A DNA stretch of 57,230 nt from Chloroflexota bacterium (GCA_022616275.1 JAKEFB010000210.1:1-57230), one strand, 5' to 3'; positions 15,690 to 24,707 are shown, numbered from the stretch's first letter. The notes: generated from the sequence alone by a model not told the origin. Numbers and translations are program-made.

Positions 15690-16663
15690 GCGGCGTGTGG
15701 GTCTGGATTGAACATCGTAACGGCGCTGTCAAGCCGATCAGCCGGGAGGCGTTGGGCGCCGGCCGGGAGGTAGCCGGGGCGTTGGGCCAGCCGTTGGCGG
15801 CGCTGGTGTTGGGCCAGGGGATGTCCGGCGTGGCCGATTCCGCTTTTGACCTGGGCGCAGACGCCGTCATTGGCTGTGATCACGCCAGCCTGGAAGGGTT
15901 CCGTGTAGAAGCGTACGGCCCCCTGGTCAGCAAGCTGGCCGGGGAGCGCCAACCGGTAGTTATTCTTGCCGGCGCTTCGACACGCGGCCGGGACCTGATG
16001 GCCTGGGTAGCGGCCGACCTGGAAGCGGGACTGGTGGCCGACGGCATCAACCTGGTAGTCAACAATGGCGTGGTCGAAGTGACCCGGCCGGTCTACGCCG
16101 GCAAGCTGCTGGCCAGGGTGAAGGCCACAGGTAGCCCCCAAATGATCACCCTGCGCAGCCGGGCCTTCCCCCAGGCCGAATCCACCGGCAAGAGCGGCCA
16201 GGCCGAGTGGCTGGAGCCGGCCGCTGTCGAAGGCGAGTTGGCGACCGAGATCGTCGGTTTTGAGAGCAGCGAAGGCAAGGTCAGCCTGACGGACGCCAAC
16301 ATCATCGTCAGTGGCGGCCGGGGCGTGGCCGGGCCGGAAGGGTTTGCCCCTATCCGCGAGCTGGCCGAGGCCTTAGGCGGCGCGGTGGGCGCTTCCCGGG
16401 CCACAGTAGACGCCGGCTGGATTCCGTACGAGCACCAGGTAGGGCAGACCGGCAAGACAGTCAGCCCGGACCTGTACATTGCCTGCGGCATCAGTGGCGC
16501 CATCCAACACCAGGCCGGCATGCGCACAGCCAAGGTCATTGTGGCCATCAACAAGGACGCGGACGCGCCGATCTTTAAGCTGGCCAGCTACGGCATCGTC
16601 GGCGATCTGTTCAAGATCGTGCCGGCCCTGGCGGCCGAATTCCGCAAGCGTCTGGGCAAATAG
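15686..16663 (+). CDS. etfA: Electron transfer flavoprotein, alpha subunit
   Basis: 325 residues. The C-terminal FAD domain is clear: VSGGRGV at about 209-215, GAVGASRATVDAGWIP, the QVGQTGKTVSPDLYIACGISGA stretch (about 251-272) and the final VAINKDADAPIFKLASYG, IVGDLFKIVPAL motif. It partners EtfB (4-base overlap). With the acyl-CoA dehydrogenase upstream this is a compact beta-oxidation electron-transfer unit. Confidence 0.95.
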   Translation: MSGVWVWIEHRNGAVKPISREALGAGREVAGALGQPLAALVLGQGMSGVADSAFDLGADAVIGCDHASLEGFRVEAYGPLVSKLAGERQPVVILAGASTRGRDLMAWVAADLEAGLVADGINLVVNNGVVEVTRPVYAGKLLARVKATGSPQMITLRSRAFPQAESTGKSGQAEWLEPAAVEGELATEIVGFESSEGKVSLTDANIIVSGGRGVAGPEGFAPIRELAEALGGAVGASRATVDAGWIPYEHQVGQTGKTVSPDLYIACGISGAIQHQAGMRTAKVIVAINKDADAPIFKLASYGIVGDLFKIVPALAAEFRKRLGK

Positions 16664-16680
16664 CCTGGGTAAATAATGTT

Positions 16681-16718
16681 TGTCGCGCGCCCGTCGACTC
16701 ATCGAAGGGCGCGCGACA
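16681..16718 (+). terminator. Hairpin after etfA
   Basis: TGTCGCGCGCCC (16681-16692) pairs with GGGCGCGCGACA (16707-16718), a perfect 12-base stem around a 14-base loop. There is no T-run, so it may be a repeat or stabilising structure rather than an intrinsic terminator. Confidence 0.45.
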
Positions 16719-16783
16719 GTACGAATTGCGTCTTCCCTCTATTTTGCCCTTTCCGTTATAATGTACCCTGGTTAAGCGTGTTC

Positions 16784-16811
16784 GTAGAATAATTTTATAA
16801 AATTGTTCTAC
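16784..16811. promoter_or_regulatory. AT-rich palindrome before rsgA
   Basis: GTAGAA (16784-16789) and TTCTAC (16806-16811) flank the self-complementary ATTTTATAAAAT. A TATAAT at 16757-16762 precedes it. The element could be an operator or a stem close to the rsgA ribosome site (GGAGG at 16816-16820). Confidence 0.4.
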
Positions 16812-16821
16812 AAGTGGAGGT

Positions 16822-17775
16822 TTGTATCTGAGTACACCAATCAAAGGACTGGTCACGAAGGCGCAAAGCGGCTTTTTTACGGTGGAAACGGAGAGCGGCG
16901 AAAAGGTGATTTGCACCATCCCCGGCCGGCTGAAAAAAGTGTGGCAAGACACAGACCTGGTGGCGGCCGGCGACCGGGTCACTATTGCCATTCACGACGA
17001 AGGCCAGGGCACGATTGAGTCGGTGGCCCCCCGGGAAAGCGTTCTCTCTCGGGCGAAGCCGAACCCGGAAAAACGCAGCCTCCTCACCGACCAGGAACAG
17101 GTGCTGCTGGCCAACCCTGACCAGGCGGTCCTGGTCTTTTCCATCCACCGGCCCGACCCCAGTTTGCGCAAGCTGGACCGTTTCCTGGTGGTGGCCGAAC
17201 GCAATCATTTACCGGCGATTATCTGCGTCAACAAGATAGACCTGGCCCGGCCGGGCCAGGCCGAAGAATTGTTTCACGTTTACAAAGAAATTGGCTATCC
17301 CGTTCTCTACACCAGTGCCGTCCGGGGCGACGGGATTGAGGCACTGCGTGAAGCGCTGCGCGGCAAAATTTCCGTGCTGGCCGGCTCCTCCGGCGTCGGC
17401 AAGACCAGCCTGTTGAACGCCATCCAGCCGGGGCTAGGCCGGCGGGTAAAAGAGGTCAGCAAGGCTACGGAAAAGGGGCTGCACACCACCCGGCACGTGG
17501 AACTGGTACCGCTGGCCGTTGGCGGTTACGTGGCCGATACGCCGGGCATCCGCGCTCTGGCTCTATATGACCTGGAGCCAGGCGAATTAGATGGTTATTT
17601 CCGCGAGATTGCCCCGCTGGTGGCCGGTTGCCAGTTCAGCGATTGCAGCCACCAACACGAACCGAACTGCGCTGTGCGGGCGGCCGTGGCCGAGGGCCGG
17701 GTCTCACCGGAACGGTACGAAAGCTACCTGCGCCTGCGCGAGGAACATGAGATGCTGGATCAGGCCGCCTACTAA
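16822..17775 (+). CDS. rsgA: Ribosome small-subunit GTPase RsgA
   Basis: 317 residues with the circularly permuted GTPase order of RsgA: NKIDL (G4), then TSAVRGDGIE (G5), AGSSGVGKTSLLN (G1) at about 187-199, and DTPGIR (G3). An N-terminal OB-fold (1-75) and a C-terminal zinc motif (CQFSDCSHQHEPNCAV, about 270-285) complete the protein. RsgA acts late in 30S maturation. The start is not ATG: TTG at 16822 is only one to two bases after GGAGG, and CTG at 16828 has better spacing, so the true start is uncertain by two codons. Confidence 0.93.
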   Translation: MYLSTPIKGLVTKAQSGFFTVETESGEKVICTIPGRLKKVWQDTDLVAAGDRVTIAIHDEGQGTIESVAPRESVLSRAKPNPEKRSLLTDQEQVLLANPDQAVLVFSIHRPDPSLRKLDRFLVVAERNHLPAIICVNKIDLARPGQAEELFHVYKEIGYPVLYTSAVRGDGIEALREALRGKISVLAGSSGVGKTSLLNAIQPGLGRRVKEVSKATEKGLHTTRHVELVPLAVGGYVADTPGIRALALYDLEPGELDGYFREIAPLVAGCQFSDCSHQHEPNCAVRAAVAEGRVSPERYESYLRLREEHEMLDQAAY

Positions 17776-17801
17776 CTTAAGGAACGATGGGCTGACGAAA
17801 C

Positions 17802-18752
17802 GTGCGACGGACAACCTTCATCCCCTGGTTGGCGCTGTTGTTGCTGGCCTTGCTGGCCGCCTGTACGGCCGGCGAGCCAACCGTTCCTCCACCTGGCCTG
17901 GCCGGCGGCACCGGCATCCAGCCCGCGCCCGAGTTCCTGACCTTTTACAACCAATACGGCGGCCTGCGCATTTTTGGTAATCCACTCGGCGACATTTACC
18001 TGGACGAAAGCACCGGCCGGCGAGTGCAATATTTTCAGCGTATGCGGCTGGAGATAGACCCGGCCGGTGGACCGATCATTATCACTCCCCTGGGGGAATG
18101 GGCGGTACCACCACCGGTGGAGCAGGCCCTGGCCTCGGTGGCCGGGGATAGCCCTCACAGCCGCTCTTTTCCGGAGACCGGGTTGGCCGTCCAGGATGCT
18201 TTCCTGGACTTTTACGAGGCCAACAATGGCCCGCTGCTGCTTGGCCCGCCGATTTCTCCCCAACTGATTGAGGGCGGCCGGCGGGTCCAATATTTCCGTA
18301 ATGCTCGCCTGGAATGGGATCCGGACGCGCCGCTTGATAATCGTATTCAGGTCAGCTTGTTGGGCCAGTCTCACTATCAGGCGGTAGGCATTTACGAGAA
18401 CCCGGTGATTGGCCAGCCGGTTCCGGCCGCCATTATGCAGGAAGCGGCGGTCACGGCGACGGTTAAGTCCCCCATTCTCTACGCCAACGAAGAGCAGGTC
18501 ATCTTTGTGACAGTGGAGACGCCTCAAGGAGGCCAGTCGGTCGCCGGGGCGCTGGTTTCTCTGGTAGTCACTTACGGCGGCCAGACACAGGTTGTCGAAC
18601 TGGGGCAGACCGGCAGCGACGGCAAAGTCCAGGGTCCGATTGTCCTCCCCAACATTGCTCCCGGACTAAAGGTCCAGGTGCAGGTCTCGGCCGCCTCCCC
18701 AGGCAGCCGGACATTGGGCAGCACCTCTCTCTCCTTCAAAACCTGGTGGTAA
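17802..18752 (+). CDS. Secreted lipoprotein, unknown
   Basis: 316 residues. GTG start, then a basic N-terminus, a hydrophobic stretch and a lipobox LLAAC (Cys about 24), so it should be anchored outside the membrane. Residues about 45-200 contain two similar repeats, each with an LTFYNQYGGLRIFGNPL or LDFYEANNGPLLLGPPI strand followed by RVQYFQRMRLEIDP or RVQYFRNARLEWDP. The C-terminal ~90 residues resemble an Ig-like beta-sandwich. No enzyme motif. It begins 26 bases after rsgA. Confidence 0.75.
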   Translation: MRRTTFIPWLALLLLALLAACTAGEPTVPPPGLAGGTGIQPAPEFLTFYNQYGGLRIFGNPLGDIYLDESTGRRVQYFQRMRLEIDPAGGPIIITPLGEWAVPPPVEQALASVAGDSPHSRSFPETGLAVQDAFLDFYEANNGPLLLGPPISPQLIEGGRRVQYFRNARLEWDPDAPLDNRIQVSLLGQSHYQAVGIYENPVIGQPVPAAIMQEAAVTATVKSPILYANEEQVIFVTVETPQGGQSVAGALVSLVVTYGGQTQVVELGQTGSDGKVQGPIVLPNIAPGLKVQVQVSAASPGSRTLGSTSLSFKTWW

Positions 18753-18788
18753 TTGATCTTGACTTCGTGTCAGAAAATGGCCAGCAAA

Positions 18789-19628
18789 CTAAGGCTCTAA
18801 TCTGTCCAGGAAGGCGAGAATCCTATCGGCCACCTCGGCCGGTTTTTCGATGGGCAGCAGGTGGCTGGCCCCGGCTATTTCCACAAAGGTAGCCTGAGGT
18901 TGGGCCATTTGCCACAATTCCCAGGCGGCCGGCACCAGCGTGTCTGTCTCCTTGCCGCGCAGGCCCAACGTCGGGTGGGTTACCCTGGGGATCAACTCCC
19001 ACACGTCGGTGGGGGGCAGGGCGTAAATGCGCGCTTCCCACTGGGGGGAGTAGCTCAAGACAACGTCGCCAGCCTCGTTTTTGTAGAAACCGTGCCAGAT
19101 GTAATCCCAGAGGGCCTCATCCGACCAGTGAGCAAAAACGCGCTTGGGCCGGAAGTGCTGAAAAGCTTCCTGGCGGCTGGGCCACTCGTTGCGCCGGCTA
19201 CGGGCAATTTTCACCAGCGGGTAATCTTCGGATAGCGTCGCGGCCGGCTGCATGGCAAAAATGCTCAAAATGGCCGGCATCAGGAAAACAGGCTCGATCA
19301 GCACCAGGGCCTTAATAGCTTCCGGTTGTTGTAGCGCGGCATACATCGTCGCCACCGCGCCCAGGGAATGGCCGACGCCGATAACCCCTTCCAACCCTTG
19401 TTGATCAAAAAAGCGGAGCAGGTCGTCGCCGATGAGGTGCCAGTTGCTTAACTCTTCCGGCTGGCTGCCAGGCCAGAGCGGCCGGTGGTGGACGGCCAGC
19501 ACGTGGTAATGGTCCGTAAGCGCGGCAATAAGCCGCCGGTAGCAGGCCGGCGGGTAGCCATTGGCGTGGGCAAAATGAAGCACAGGCCCTTGCCCACCAT
19601 AATCGTCAAACGGTATGGGTGCTGACAC
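18789..19628 (-). CDS. Alpha/beta hydrolase
   Basis: 279 residues from a GTG at 19628 preceded by AAGGAG; a longer in-frame opening from 19676 lacks a ribosome site. The fold is clear: HFAHANGYPPACYRRLI (oxyanion region), the nucleophile elbow GVGHSLGA at about 83-90, and the terminal His in GASHLLPIEKPAE. An Asp on strand 7 (near LRGKETDTLVP) completes the triad. Substrate unknown; the family ranges over esterases and lipases. Convergent with the lipoprotein gene. Confidence 0.88.
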   Translation of the reverse strand: MSAPIPFDDYGGQGPVLHFAHANGYPPACYRRLIAALTDHYHVLAVHHRPLWPGSQPEELSNWHLIGDDLLRFFDQQGLEGVIGVGHSLGAVATMYAALQQPEAIKALVLIEPVFLMPAILSIFAMQPAATLSEDYPLVKIARSRRNEWPSRQEAFQHFRPKRVFAHWSDEALWDYIWHGFYKNEAGDVVLSYSPQWEARIYALPPTDVWELIPRVTHPTLGLRGKETDTLVPAAWELWQMAQPQATFVEIAGASHLLPIEKPAEVADRILAFLDRLEP

Positions 19629-19663
19629 GAACTTCTCCTTAAAGCAGTGATGAGGACCGAGGA

Positions 19664-19792
19664 TTGAGTGTACCAATCTGCAAGTTTGCGAGTCTGCAAG
19701 TTTGCAAGTTGCTTGCCACCTGCTACTTGCCAGCTTGCCTACCTGCTACTTATCACTCGTCTACTCGCCCACTCGCAAACTCGCACACTTGC
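19664..19792. repeat. Word-repeat spacer (TTGCAAGT / ACTCGCA words)
   Basis: Words GCAAGTTTGCGAGT, CTTGCC, ACTTGCC, ACTCGCAAACTCGCACACTTGCC occur in direct and inverted order between two minus-strand genes. The core words are shared with the spacer at 25080-25193. Confidence 0.6.
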
Positions 19793-22333
19793 CTACTTTG
19801 TAACAGTCTTGGTCAAAATTGACAACAACTGGCGGGTGGCCTGGCGGGTGTCGGGGCCGATTTCACCGGGGGGGCCGACGCAGGCCGGGCAGCCGTCCCG
19901 GCAGCGGCAATCTTCCACCAGTTCCAGGGCCGCGGCCAGCAGTTCCCGGCGCAGCTCAAAGAGGCGCTGGCTAAAACCGACCCCAGCCGCCACCTGCTCA
20001 TAAATAACCAGCGTCGGGGCCTGGGTCAGGGGATTGCGGCTCTCGGCGCTGACCTGGATGTCGGCCGGATCGCACATCAGGTAGAGAGGGGCCAGGTTGC
20101 CCAGGACGTAGGCCAGGCCGCCCAGGGCTGAGCGGGCCTGCTGGCCGGCCTCGGCCCGGCGGTGGCAACTGGGGCATAACGTCGCCAGGTTGTCCAGGTC
20201 GTTGGCCAGGCGGTACGCTTCGTTCTGGCCGGGGACGTAGCCGTATTCCCGGAACGGCCGGATGTGGTGAACGTGCAACCCCTGGCCTGGCCGGGCCTCC
20301 GCACCACAGCTCCGGCAGCGGTGGTTGTCCCGGGCCAGGGCCGCCTGCCGCTGCTCCGGCCAATTGGGGCCGTAATCGTTGGGCTGGAGGAAAATACCGG
20401 CCGCTTCCAACTGCTGCGTCAGCGACTCGCCAAAGATCATCCAATAGCCGTCGGTATCCAGCTCCATTTCCGGCAGCTCGATCTGGCCAAAGCCCAGGGT
20501 CTCGTGGCTGTAGCGCTTGATTTTGCGATAGCCAGTGGCCTTGGTCACGACCAGCACTTCGCCGTGGGCGTGGAGCACGTCGCCTTCCACTACCTCTTCC
20601 CGGGGGGCCAGGCGGCGGATGACGCTGCTGACACTTGATCGGGTGTAATAGTCCACCTCCACCGGCCGGACGTTGGCCAGCCGGCCGTCCCAGTCCAGCG
20701 ATTCTACCCGGTAGGTGAGGGCCTGGTGCGTGTAAATAGCCCCTTCGTAAGCCAGCATCGGTACACTTTCCAGGTCCACTTCGCCGACGACTTGCGGGGA
20801 CTGGCCGCCGACGTCCTGGATGACGACCGTGTCGTCGCCGCTGGTACGCAGGGAAACAGCGTGGGCCGGCACGCCCTCCCCCAACCAATGGTACTGCTCC
20901 TGCACCCGGCGGGCCAGGCCGGCCTCGGCCAACGCGGCCAGCAACTCGTCCACCGGCCCAAAATTGCCGTAAGCCTCACCCTGGCGAAACGGCAGTTCAA
21001 AGGCAGCACACTCCAGATGGCGGACCATAATGCGCAGGTTGTCGGGATTGCACAAGGCGTGCTCAGGTGAGCGGCCGAAGAGGTAACGGGGGTGCTGGCA
21101 GATGTACTGGTCCAGCGGGCTGCTGCTGGCCACCAGGATAGCCGCCGATTGTTCGCGCCGCCGGCCGGCCCGGCCGGCCTGCTGCCAGGTGGAAGCAATC
21201 GAGCCGGGGTAACCGGTGAGAACGGCCGCCGACAGGCTGCCAATGTCTATCCCCAGCTCCAGGGCGTTGGTGGCCACCACACCGCGAATGACGCCGTTGC
21301 GCAACCCCTGCTCGATGGCCCGCCGCTCCAGGGGCAGGTAGCCGCCCCGGTAGCCAGCAATCACCGCTCCGTCGCCATTGTTGGCCGTGAGTTCGTCCTG
21401 CAAATAGCCCAGCAGTAGTTCCACCGTTTGCCTGGCCCGGGCAAAGACCACCGTTTGGATGTCGTGGGCCAGGAAGGTAGCGGCCGCGTCACGGGCAGCC
21501 AGAACGGTGCTACGCCGCAGACCCAGCTCCTCGTCAATCATCGGCGGGTTGTAGAGAATAAAATGTTTCTCCCCGGCCGGCGCGCCGTTTTGCGCCTCGT
21601 CTACCAGGGTAAAAGGCGTCTCCACCAGCCGCTCGGCGTGCTCCCGGGGATTGGCAATGGTGGCCGAGCAGCAAATGAACTGCGGGTCACTGCCGTAGAA
21701 GCGGCAGATCCGGCGCAACCGGCGCAGCACGTTGGCCACGTGGCTGCCAAAAACGCCCCGATAGGTATGGATTTCATCTACGACGACAAAACGGAGCTGG
21801 CTGAAAAAGTGCCGCCAACTGGTGTGCTGGGGCAGGATGCCGGCGTGGAGCATGTCCGGGTTGGTAATGACAACGCCGGCCGACTGGCGCACCTTGCGCC
21901 GCTGGCTGGTGGGCGTGTCCCCATCGTAGGCCAGCGCCGTCACCGGCAACCGCCCTTCCTGGACAATGGCCACGGTCTCGGCCAGTTGGTCGTGGGCCAG
22001 GGCCTTGGTCGGGAACAGATACAGCGCTCTGGCCTCCGGTTGGGCCAATAACGATTGTAAAACAGGCACGGTATAACAGAGCGATTTGCCGGAAGCTGTG
22101 GCCGTGGCCACCACGACGTGTTCGCCGCGCCGGGCAGCCTGGACGGCCGCCGCCTGGTGGCTGTAAAAGTGGTCAATTCCCCGGCGGCGCAAACCGGCCA
22201 GAATACGTTCATCCACAACCCCGGCTGGGGATACGGTGCACGCCGGCCGGGGCGGGAACCGTTCCCAAGCCACGACCTGGCTCATAAAATCCCGATTCAG
22301 GCGCAAGGTTGATAACACGGCCAGCAGCGTCAT
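19793..22333 (-). CDS. MrfA-like DEAD/DEAH helicase with inserted HNH domain and DUF1998
   Basis: 846 residues. RecA domain 1 has motif I TATASGKSL at about 77-85 and motif II DEIH at 186-189; RecA domain 2 ends with the QQAGRAGRRR motif VI. The C-terminal half is DUF1998, with the metal-binding C-x-C-x3-C-x2-C (CRCRDGCPACVG) near 812-823. This layout is that of MrfA/Hrq1 helicases, which unwind DNA in repair of mitomycin-type lesions. Unusual: residues about 650-725 form an HNH nuclease-like module (CRSCG, HVHHIRPFREYG, LATLCPSCHRRAE) inserted inside DUF1998. The start at 22333 matches the usual family opening; a TATAAT (minus strand, 22346-22341) ends seven bases upstream, so the message may be leaderless. 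Confidence 0.9.
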   Translation of the reverse strand: MTLLAVLSTLRLNRDFMSQVVAWERFPPRPACTVSPAGVVDERILAGLRRRGIDHFYSHQAAAVQAARRGEHVVVATATASGKSLCYTVPVLQSLLAQPEARALYLFPTKALAHDQLAETVAIVQEGRLPVTALAYDGDTPTSQRRKVRQSAGVVITNPDMLHAGILPQHTSWRHFFSQLRFVVVDEIHTYRGVFGSHVANVLRRLRRICRFYGSDPQFICCSATIANPREHAERLVETPFTLVDEAQNGAPAGEKHFILYNPPMIDEELGLRRSTVLAARDAAATFLAHDIQTVVFARARQTVELLLGYLQDELTANNGDGAVIAGYRGGYLPLERRAIEQGLRNGVIRGVVATNALELGIDIGSLSAAVLTGYPGSIASTWQQAGRAGRRREQSAAILVASSSPLDQYICQHPRYLFGRSPEHALCNPDNLRIMVRHLECAAFELPFRQGEAYGNFGPVDELLAALAEAGLARRVQEQYHWLGEGVPAHAVSLRTSGDDTVVIQDVGGQSPQVVGEVDLESVPMLAYEGAIYTHQALTYRVESLDWDGRLANVRPVEVDYYTRSSVSSVIRRLAPREEVVEGDVLHAHGEVLVVTKATGYRKIKRYSHETLGFGQIELPEMELDTDGYWMIFGESLTQQLEAAGIFLQPNDYGPNWPEQRQAALARDNHRCRSCGAEARPGQGLHVHHIRPFREYGYVPGQNEAYRLANDLDNLATLCPSCHRRAEAGQQARSALGGLAYVLGNLAPLYLMCDPADIQVSAESRNPLTQAPTLVIYEQVAAGVGFSQRLFELRRELLAAALELVEDCRCRDGCPACVGPPGEIGPDTRQATRQLLSILTKTVTK

Positions 22334-22813
22334 AACCCTAATTATAGCCGTTTCCACCGGTTGCAGAGTTATCCACGTAGCTTTTCAGTTCTTTTTAAAG
22401 GAAACAGTAGTCTCAGTAGGCCCTGTGGATATGTTTATAACCACTGATAAGGCCCTGGATAAGGGTGGTTGGCGGCCCGGCCGCCAGATGTAGCCCTTTT
22501 TAACTCCGGTGGTCACACGCAAGCTGTGGACAGCCCTGCGGAGATCATGGGCAGGTTATGTCAACCATGATGCCGGCTCTCGATACCCCTGAAATGTGCT
22601 CCAGTATATCTAGTAGCGGCCGGCTTTTATACCCCAAGATATAGGTATGCATTTTTCGGCCGGCCCGGCCGATTGGAACAACTTTTCCACTAAAAACGAC
22701 ACTTTTCCACAACTTTCTCACACTTATCCACAAAAAAATAGCAAGGCCGGCTACCTGGTAGCCGGCCTTGCTTGCAGAGAGGGGACACAGGTAGCCCTGT
22801 GCAGGGGATGAAA
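22334..22813. other. oriC: Candidate origin of replication (oriC) next to dnaA
   Basis: A 480-base gene-free stretch between mrfA and the 3' end of dnaA. It holds a perfect DnaA box TTATCCACA (22724-22732), TTTTCCACA (22703-22711) and TTTTCCACT (22683-22691) in the same direction with starts 20-21 bases apart, TTATCCACG (22369-22377) and an inverted TGTGGATAT (22424-22432). The three phased boxes lie on one face of the helix. Weaker variants occur at 22455 and 22524. AT-rich patches flank the box cluster, but no obvious unwinding element is certain. Confidence 0.65.
22741..22771 (-). terminator. dnaA terminator
   Basis: A perfect 15-base stem, GCAAGGCCGGCTACC and GGTAGCCGGCCTTGC, with a tight loop. 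On the minus strand it is followed by TATTTTTTTG, making an intrinsic terminator after dnaA. The T-run is directly next to the perfect DnaA box. Confidence 0.85.
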
Positions 22814-24169
22814 TCAGGCAGAAATATCGTATAAGGTGGCTTTAATTTCCAGAATGTCGCGGCGGATGTTGGTGTCTGTTTCTACCAGATCGGAAATCTT
22901 TTCGTAGCCGTACAGCACGGTGGTGTGGTCGCGGTTGCCCAGCCGTTCGCCAATCTGAGGGAAAGACAACCCTGTTTCCGTGCGGGCCAGGTACATGGCC
23001 ATCTGCCGGGGGAAGGCGACGGTCCGGCTGCGGCTGTTACTGCGCAATCCGTCAACGGTCACGTGGTAATAGCTGGCGACGATTTCAAAGACCTGTTCAA
23101 CAGTCACTTTTTCCGGTTTGTGGACCAGGTCGGATAGAGCCAGGCTGGCCAGGTGGCCGTCAATTTTGCCGCCGGTCAGTTGGGCGTAAGCAACCACTTT
23201 ATTGAGCGCCCCCTCCAATTCACGAATGTTCTTGCGCACGTGGTGGGCAATGGTATCCAGCACTTCGTCGGGCACGTGCAGGTTGCTGGATTCTGCCTTG
23301 GCTCGCAAAATGGCCGTGCGGGTCTCGATATCGGGCAACTGGATGTCGGCCATCAGCCCCCACTCAAAGCGGGATTGCAGCCGCTCTTCCAGGGTGACCA
23401 TAGCCTTAGGCGGCCGGTCGCTGGACAGGACGACCTGCTTGCCCCGGCTGTGGAGATCGTTGAAAGTGTGGAATAACTCTTCCTGGGTGCTTTCTTTGCC
23501 GGCGATAAATTGAATGTCGTCAATGAGCAGAACGTCCACTGTCCGGTATTTTTCCCGGAACTGGGCCATTTTCTGGCTGCGGATGGATTGGATCAGATCG
23601 TTGGTGAACGTCTCGGAGGAAACGTAGCAGACATGGCAGCCAATTTCATGGCAGCGTTGGCCAATGGCGTGCAAGAGGTGGGTTTTACCCAGCCCAACGC
23701 CGCCGTAAATGAAAAGGGGGTTATAGGTGAAACCCGGCCGCTCGGCGACCGAGAGAGCGGCGGCGTGGGCCAGGCGGTTGCTGGGACCGACGACGAAGGT
23801 AGAAAAGGTATAACGATGATTTAAGTGACCATTACTGGAGACTTCGTGGACAGGCTCGCTCATGGCTTTCTCTCCCCGGCCGTTTTTCGTCGCCAGGGAT
23901 GGCGCTACAACGGCTTCGTCCGACGAGACAATAAAACGGACGTTGACCGGGTAGCCAACCATCGTCGAAAGGGTGCGCAAAATGGTGTCTTGCAGGCGAT
24001 TTTCCAGCCAATCTTTGGCGTAATCGTTGCGCACACCAACCACGTATTCGTCGTCGGTAGAGTCAAGCAAACGGGCGTCTTTTAACCAGGTGTTAAAAGT
24101 CGCCTTGGTCATTTGCAGCTCTAACTCGCCCAATGTTGCTTTCCAGGCTACTTCTGCGTTCATGGCCAT
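22814..24169 (-). CDS. dnaA: Chromosomal replication initiator DnaA
   Basis: 451 residues with all four domains. Domain I is WKATLGELELQMTKATFNTWL (about 9-29); a short variable domain II follows; the AAA+ domain III has NPLFIYGGVGLGKTHLLHAIG (Walker A, about 148-168) and VDVLLIDDIQFIAGKE (Walker B); domain IV has the DnaA signature RSRTVAFPRQMAMYLAR and GERLGNRDHTTVLYG that reads DnaA boxes. It binds oriC and opens DNA for replication. dnaN does not follow; instead the candidate oriC and mrfA lie downstream. GAGGTGG precedes the start; the ATG two codons later is an alternative. Confidence 0.97.
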   Translation of the reverse strand: MAMNAEVAWKATLGELELQMTKATFNTWLKDARLLDSTDDEYVVGVRNDYAKDWLENRLQDTILRTLSTMVGYPVNVRFIVSSDEAVVAPSLATKNGRGEKAMSEPVHEVSSNGHLNHRYTFSTFVVGPSNRLAHAAALSVAERPGFTYNPLFIYGGVGLGKTHLLHAIGQRCHEIGCHVCYVSSETFTNDLIQSIRSQKMAQFREKYRTVDVLLIDDIQFIAGKESTQEELFHTFNDLHSRGKQVVLSSDRPPKAMVTLEERLQSRFEWGLMADIQLPDIETRTAILRAKAESSNLHVPDEVLDTIAHHVRKNIRELEGALNKVVAYAQLTGGKIDGHLASLALSDLVHKPEKVTVEQVFEIVASYYHVTVDGLRSNSRSRTVAFPRQMAMYLARTETGLSFPQIGERLGNRDHTTVLYGYEKISDLVETDTNIRRDILEIKATLYDISA

Positions 24170-24212
24170 ACCGATACCACCTCTTCCCTCTGTAGGCAGG
24201 CGCTATGAACCG

Positions 24213-24279
24213 AACGGTTGCACGGACCGCCGTTCCAAAGCTAAATTAAATTGTAGATAGTAAAATCACTGCAACCGTT
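24213..24279. promoter_or_regulatory. Inverted repeat upstream of dnaA
   Basis: AACGGTTGCA (24213-24222) and TGCAACCGTT (24270-24279) are perfect 10-base inverted copies 47 bases apart, in the upstream region of dnaA with AT-rich DNA between them. They could be paired operator half-sites for looping or for control of dnaA. Confidence 0.45.
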
Positions 24280-24707
24280 ATTTGTACCCCATGTGCCCCC
24301 CACCGCTAAGTCTGACCTTATTTTCCTGACCGCATGAAAACCAAAAGGCTACTGCACAGATTTAGGGTGTGATCTGACTGGGTACAACGGTATTGAACAT
24401 TCTAGCAAAGGGCCGGAAACAAGGCAATGAGAAACGGGTGAAAATGCCTTAAAAGGTTTGATTTTTTTAGAATCAACCAACTTTAAAAAATATCAAATTT
24501 TAACATTCCCCCCGGGCTATTCCAGCCCGTCCCTAGTTGTGGACTGAAAGGGGAGGTCATACCCCATATATATGGGCAAAAAGGCGACCTTGCGGCCGGC
24601 AGCCGCTATAGGTTGTTGCGGCCGCTGTGAGACAAAAACACCTTCTTTTTTACCGGCCAATGCAACAACGCGCATCGGCTATGCAGGCGCCGTGCAGGTG
24701 GTGAAAC
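24280..24707. other. Long AT-rich spacer between dnaA and spoVS
   Basis: About 430 bases with no convincing gene. It contains a hairpin GGTTTGATT..AATCAACC at about 24455-24480, an AT-rich run to about 24505 that could unwind easily, a GCCCGGG/CCAGCCC-type stem near 24511-24530, and a perfect palindrome CCCATATATATGGG at 24563-24576. The stretch could belong to a bipartite origin with the 22334-22813 region. Confidence 0.4.
24563..24576. promoter_or_regulatory. Perfect 14-base palindrome CCCATATATATGGG
   Basis: A perfectly symmetrical sequence in a gene-free stretch, 130 bases before the spoVS promoter. The shape, a short G/C-flanked AT core, resembles dimeric repressor sites. No regulator can be named. 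Confidence 0.4.
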
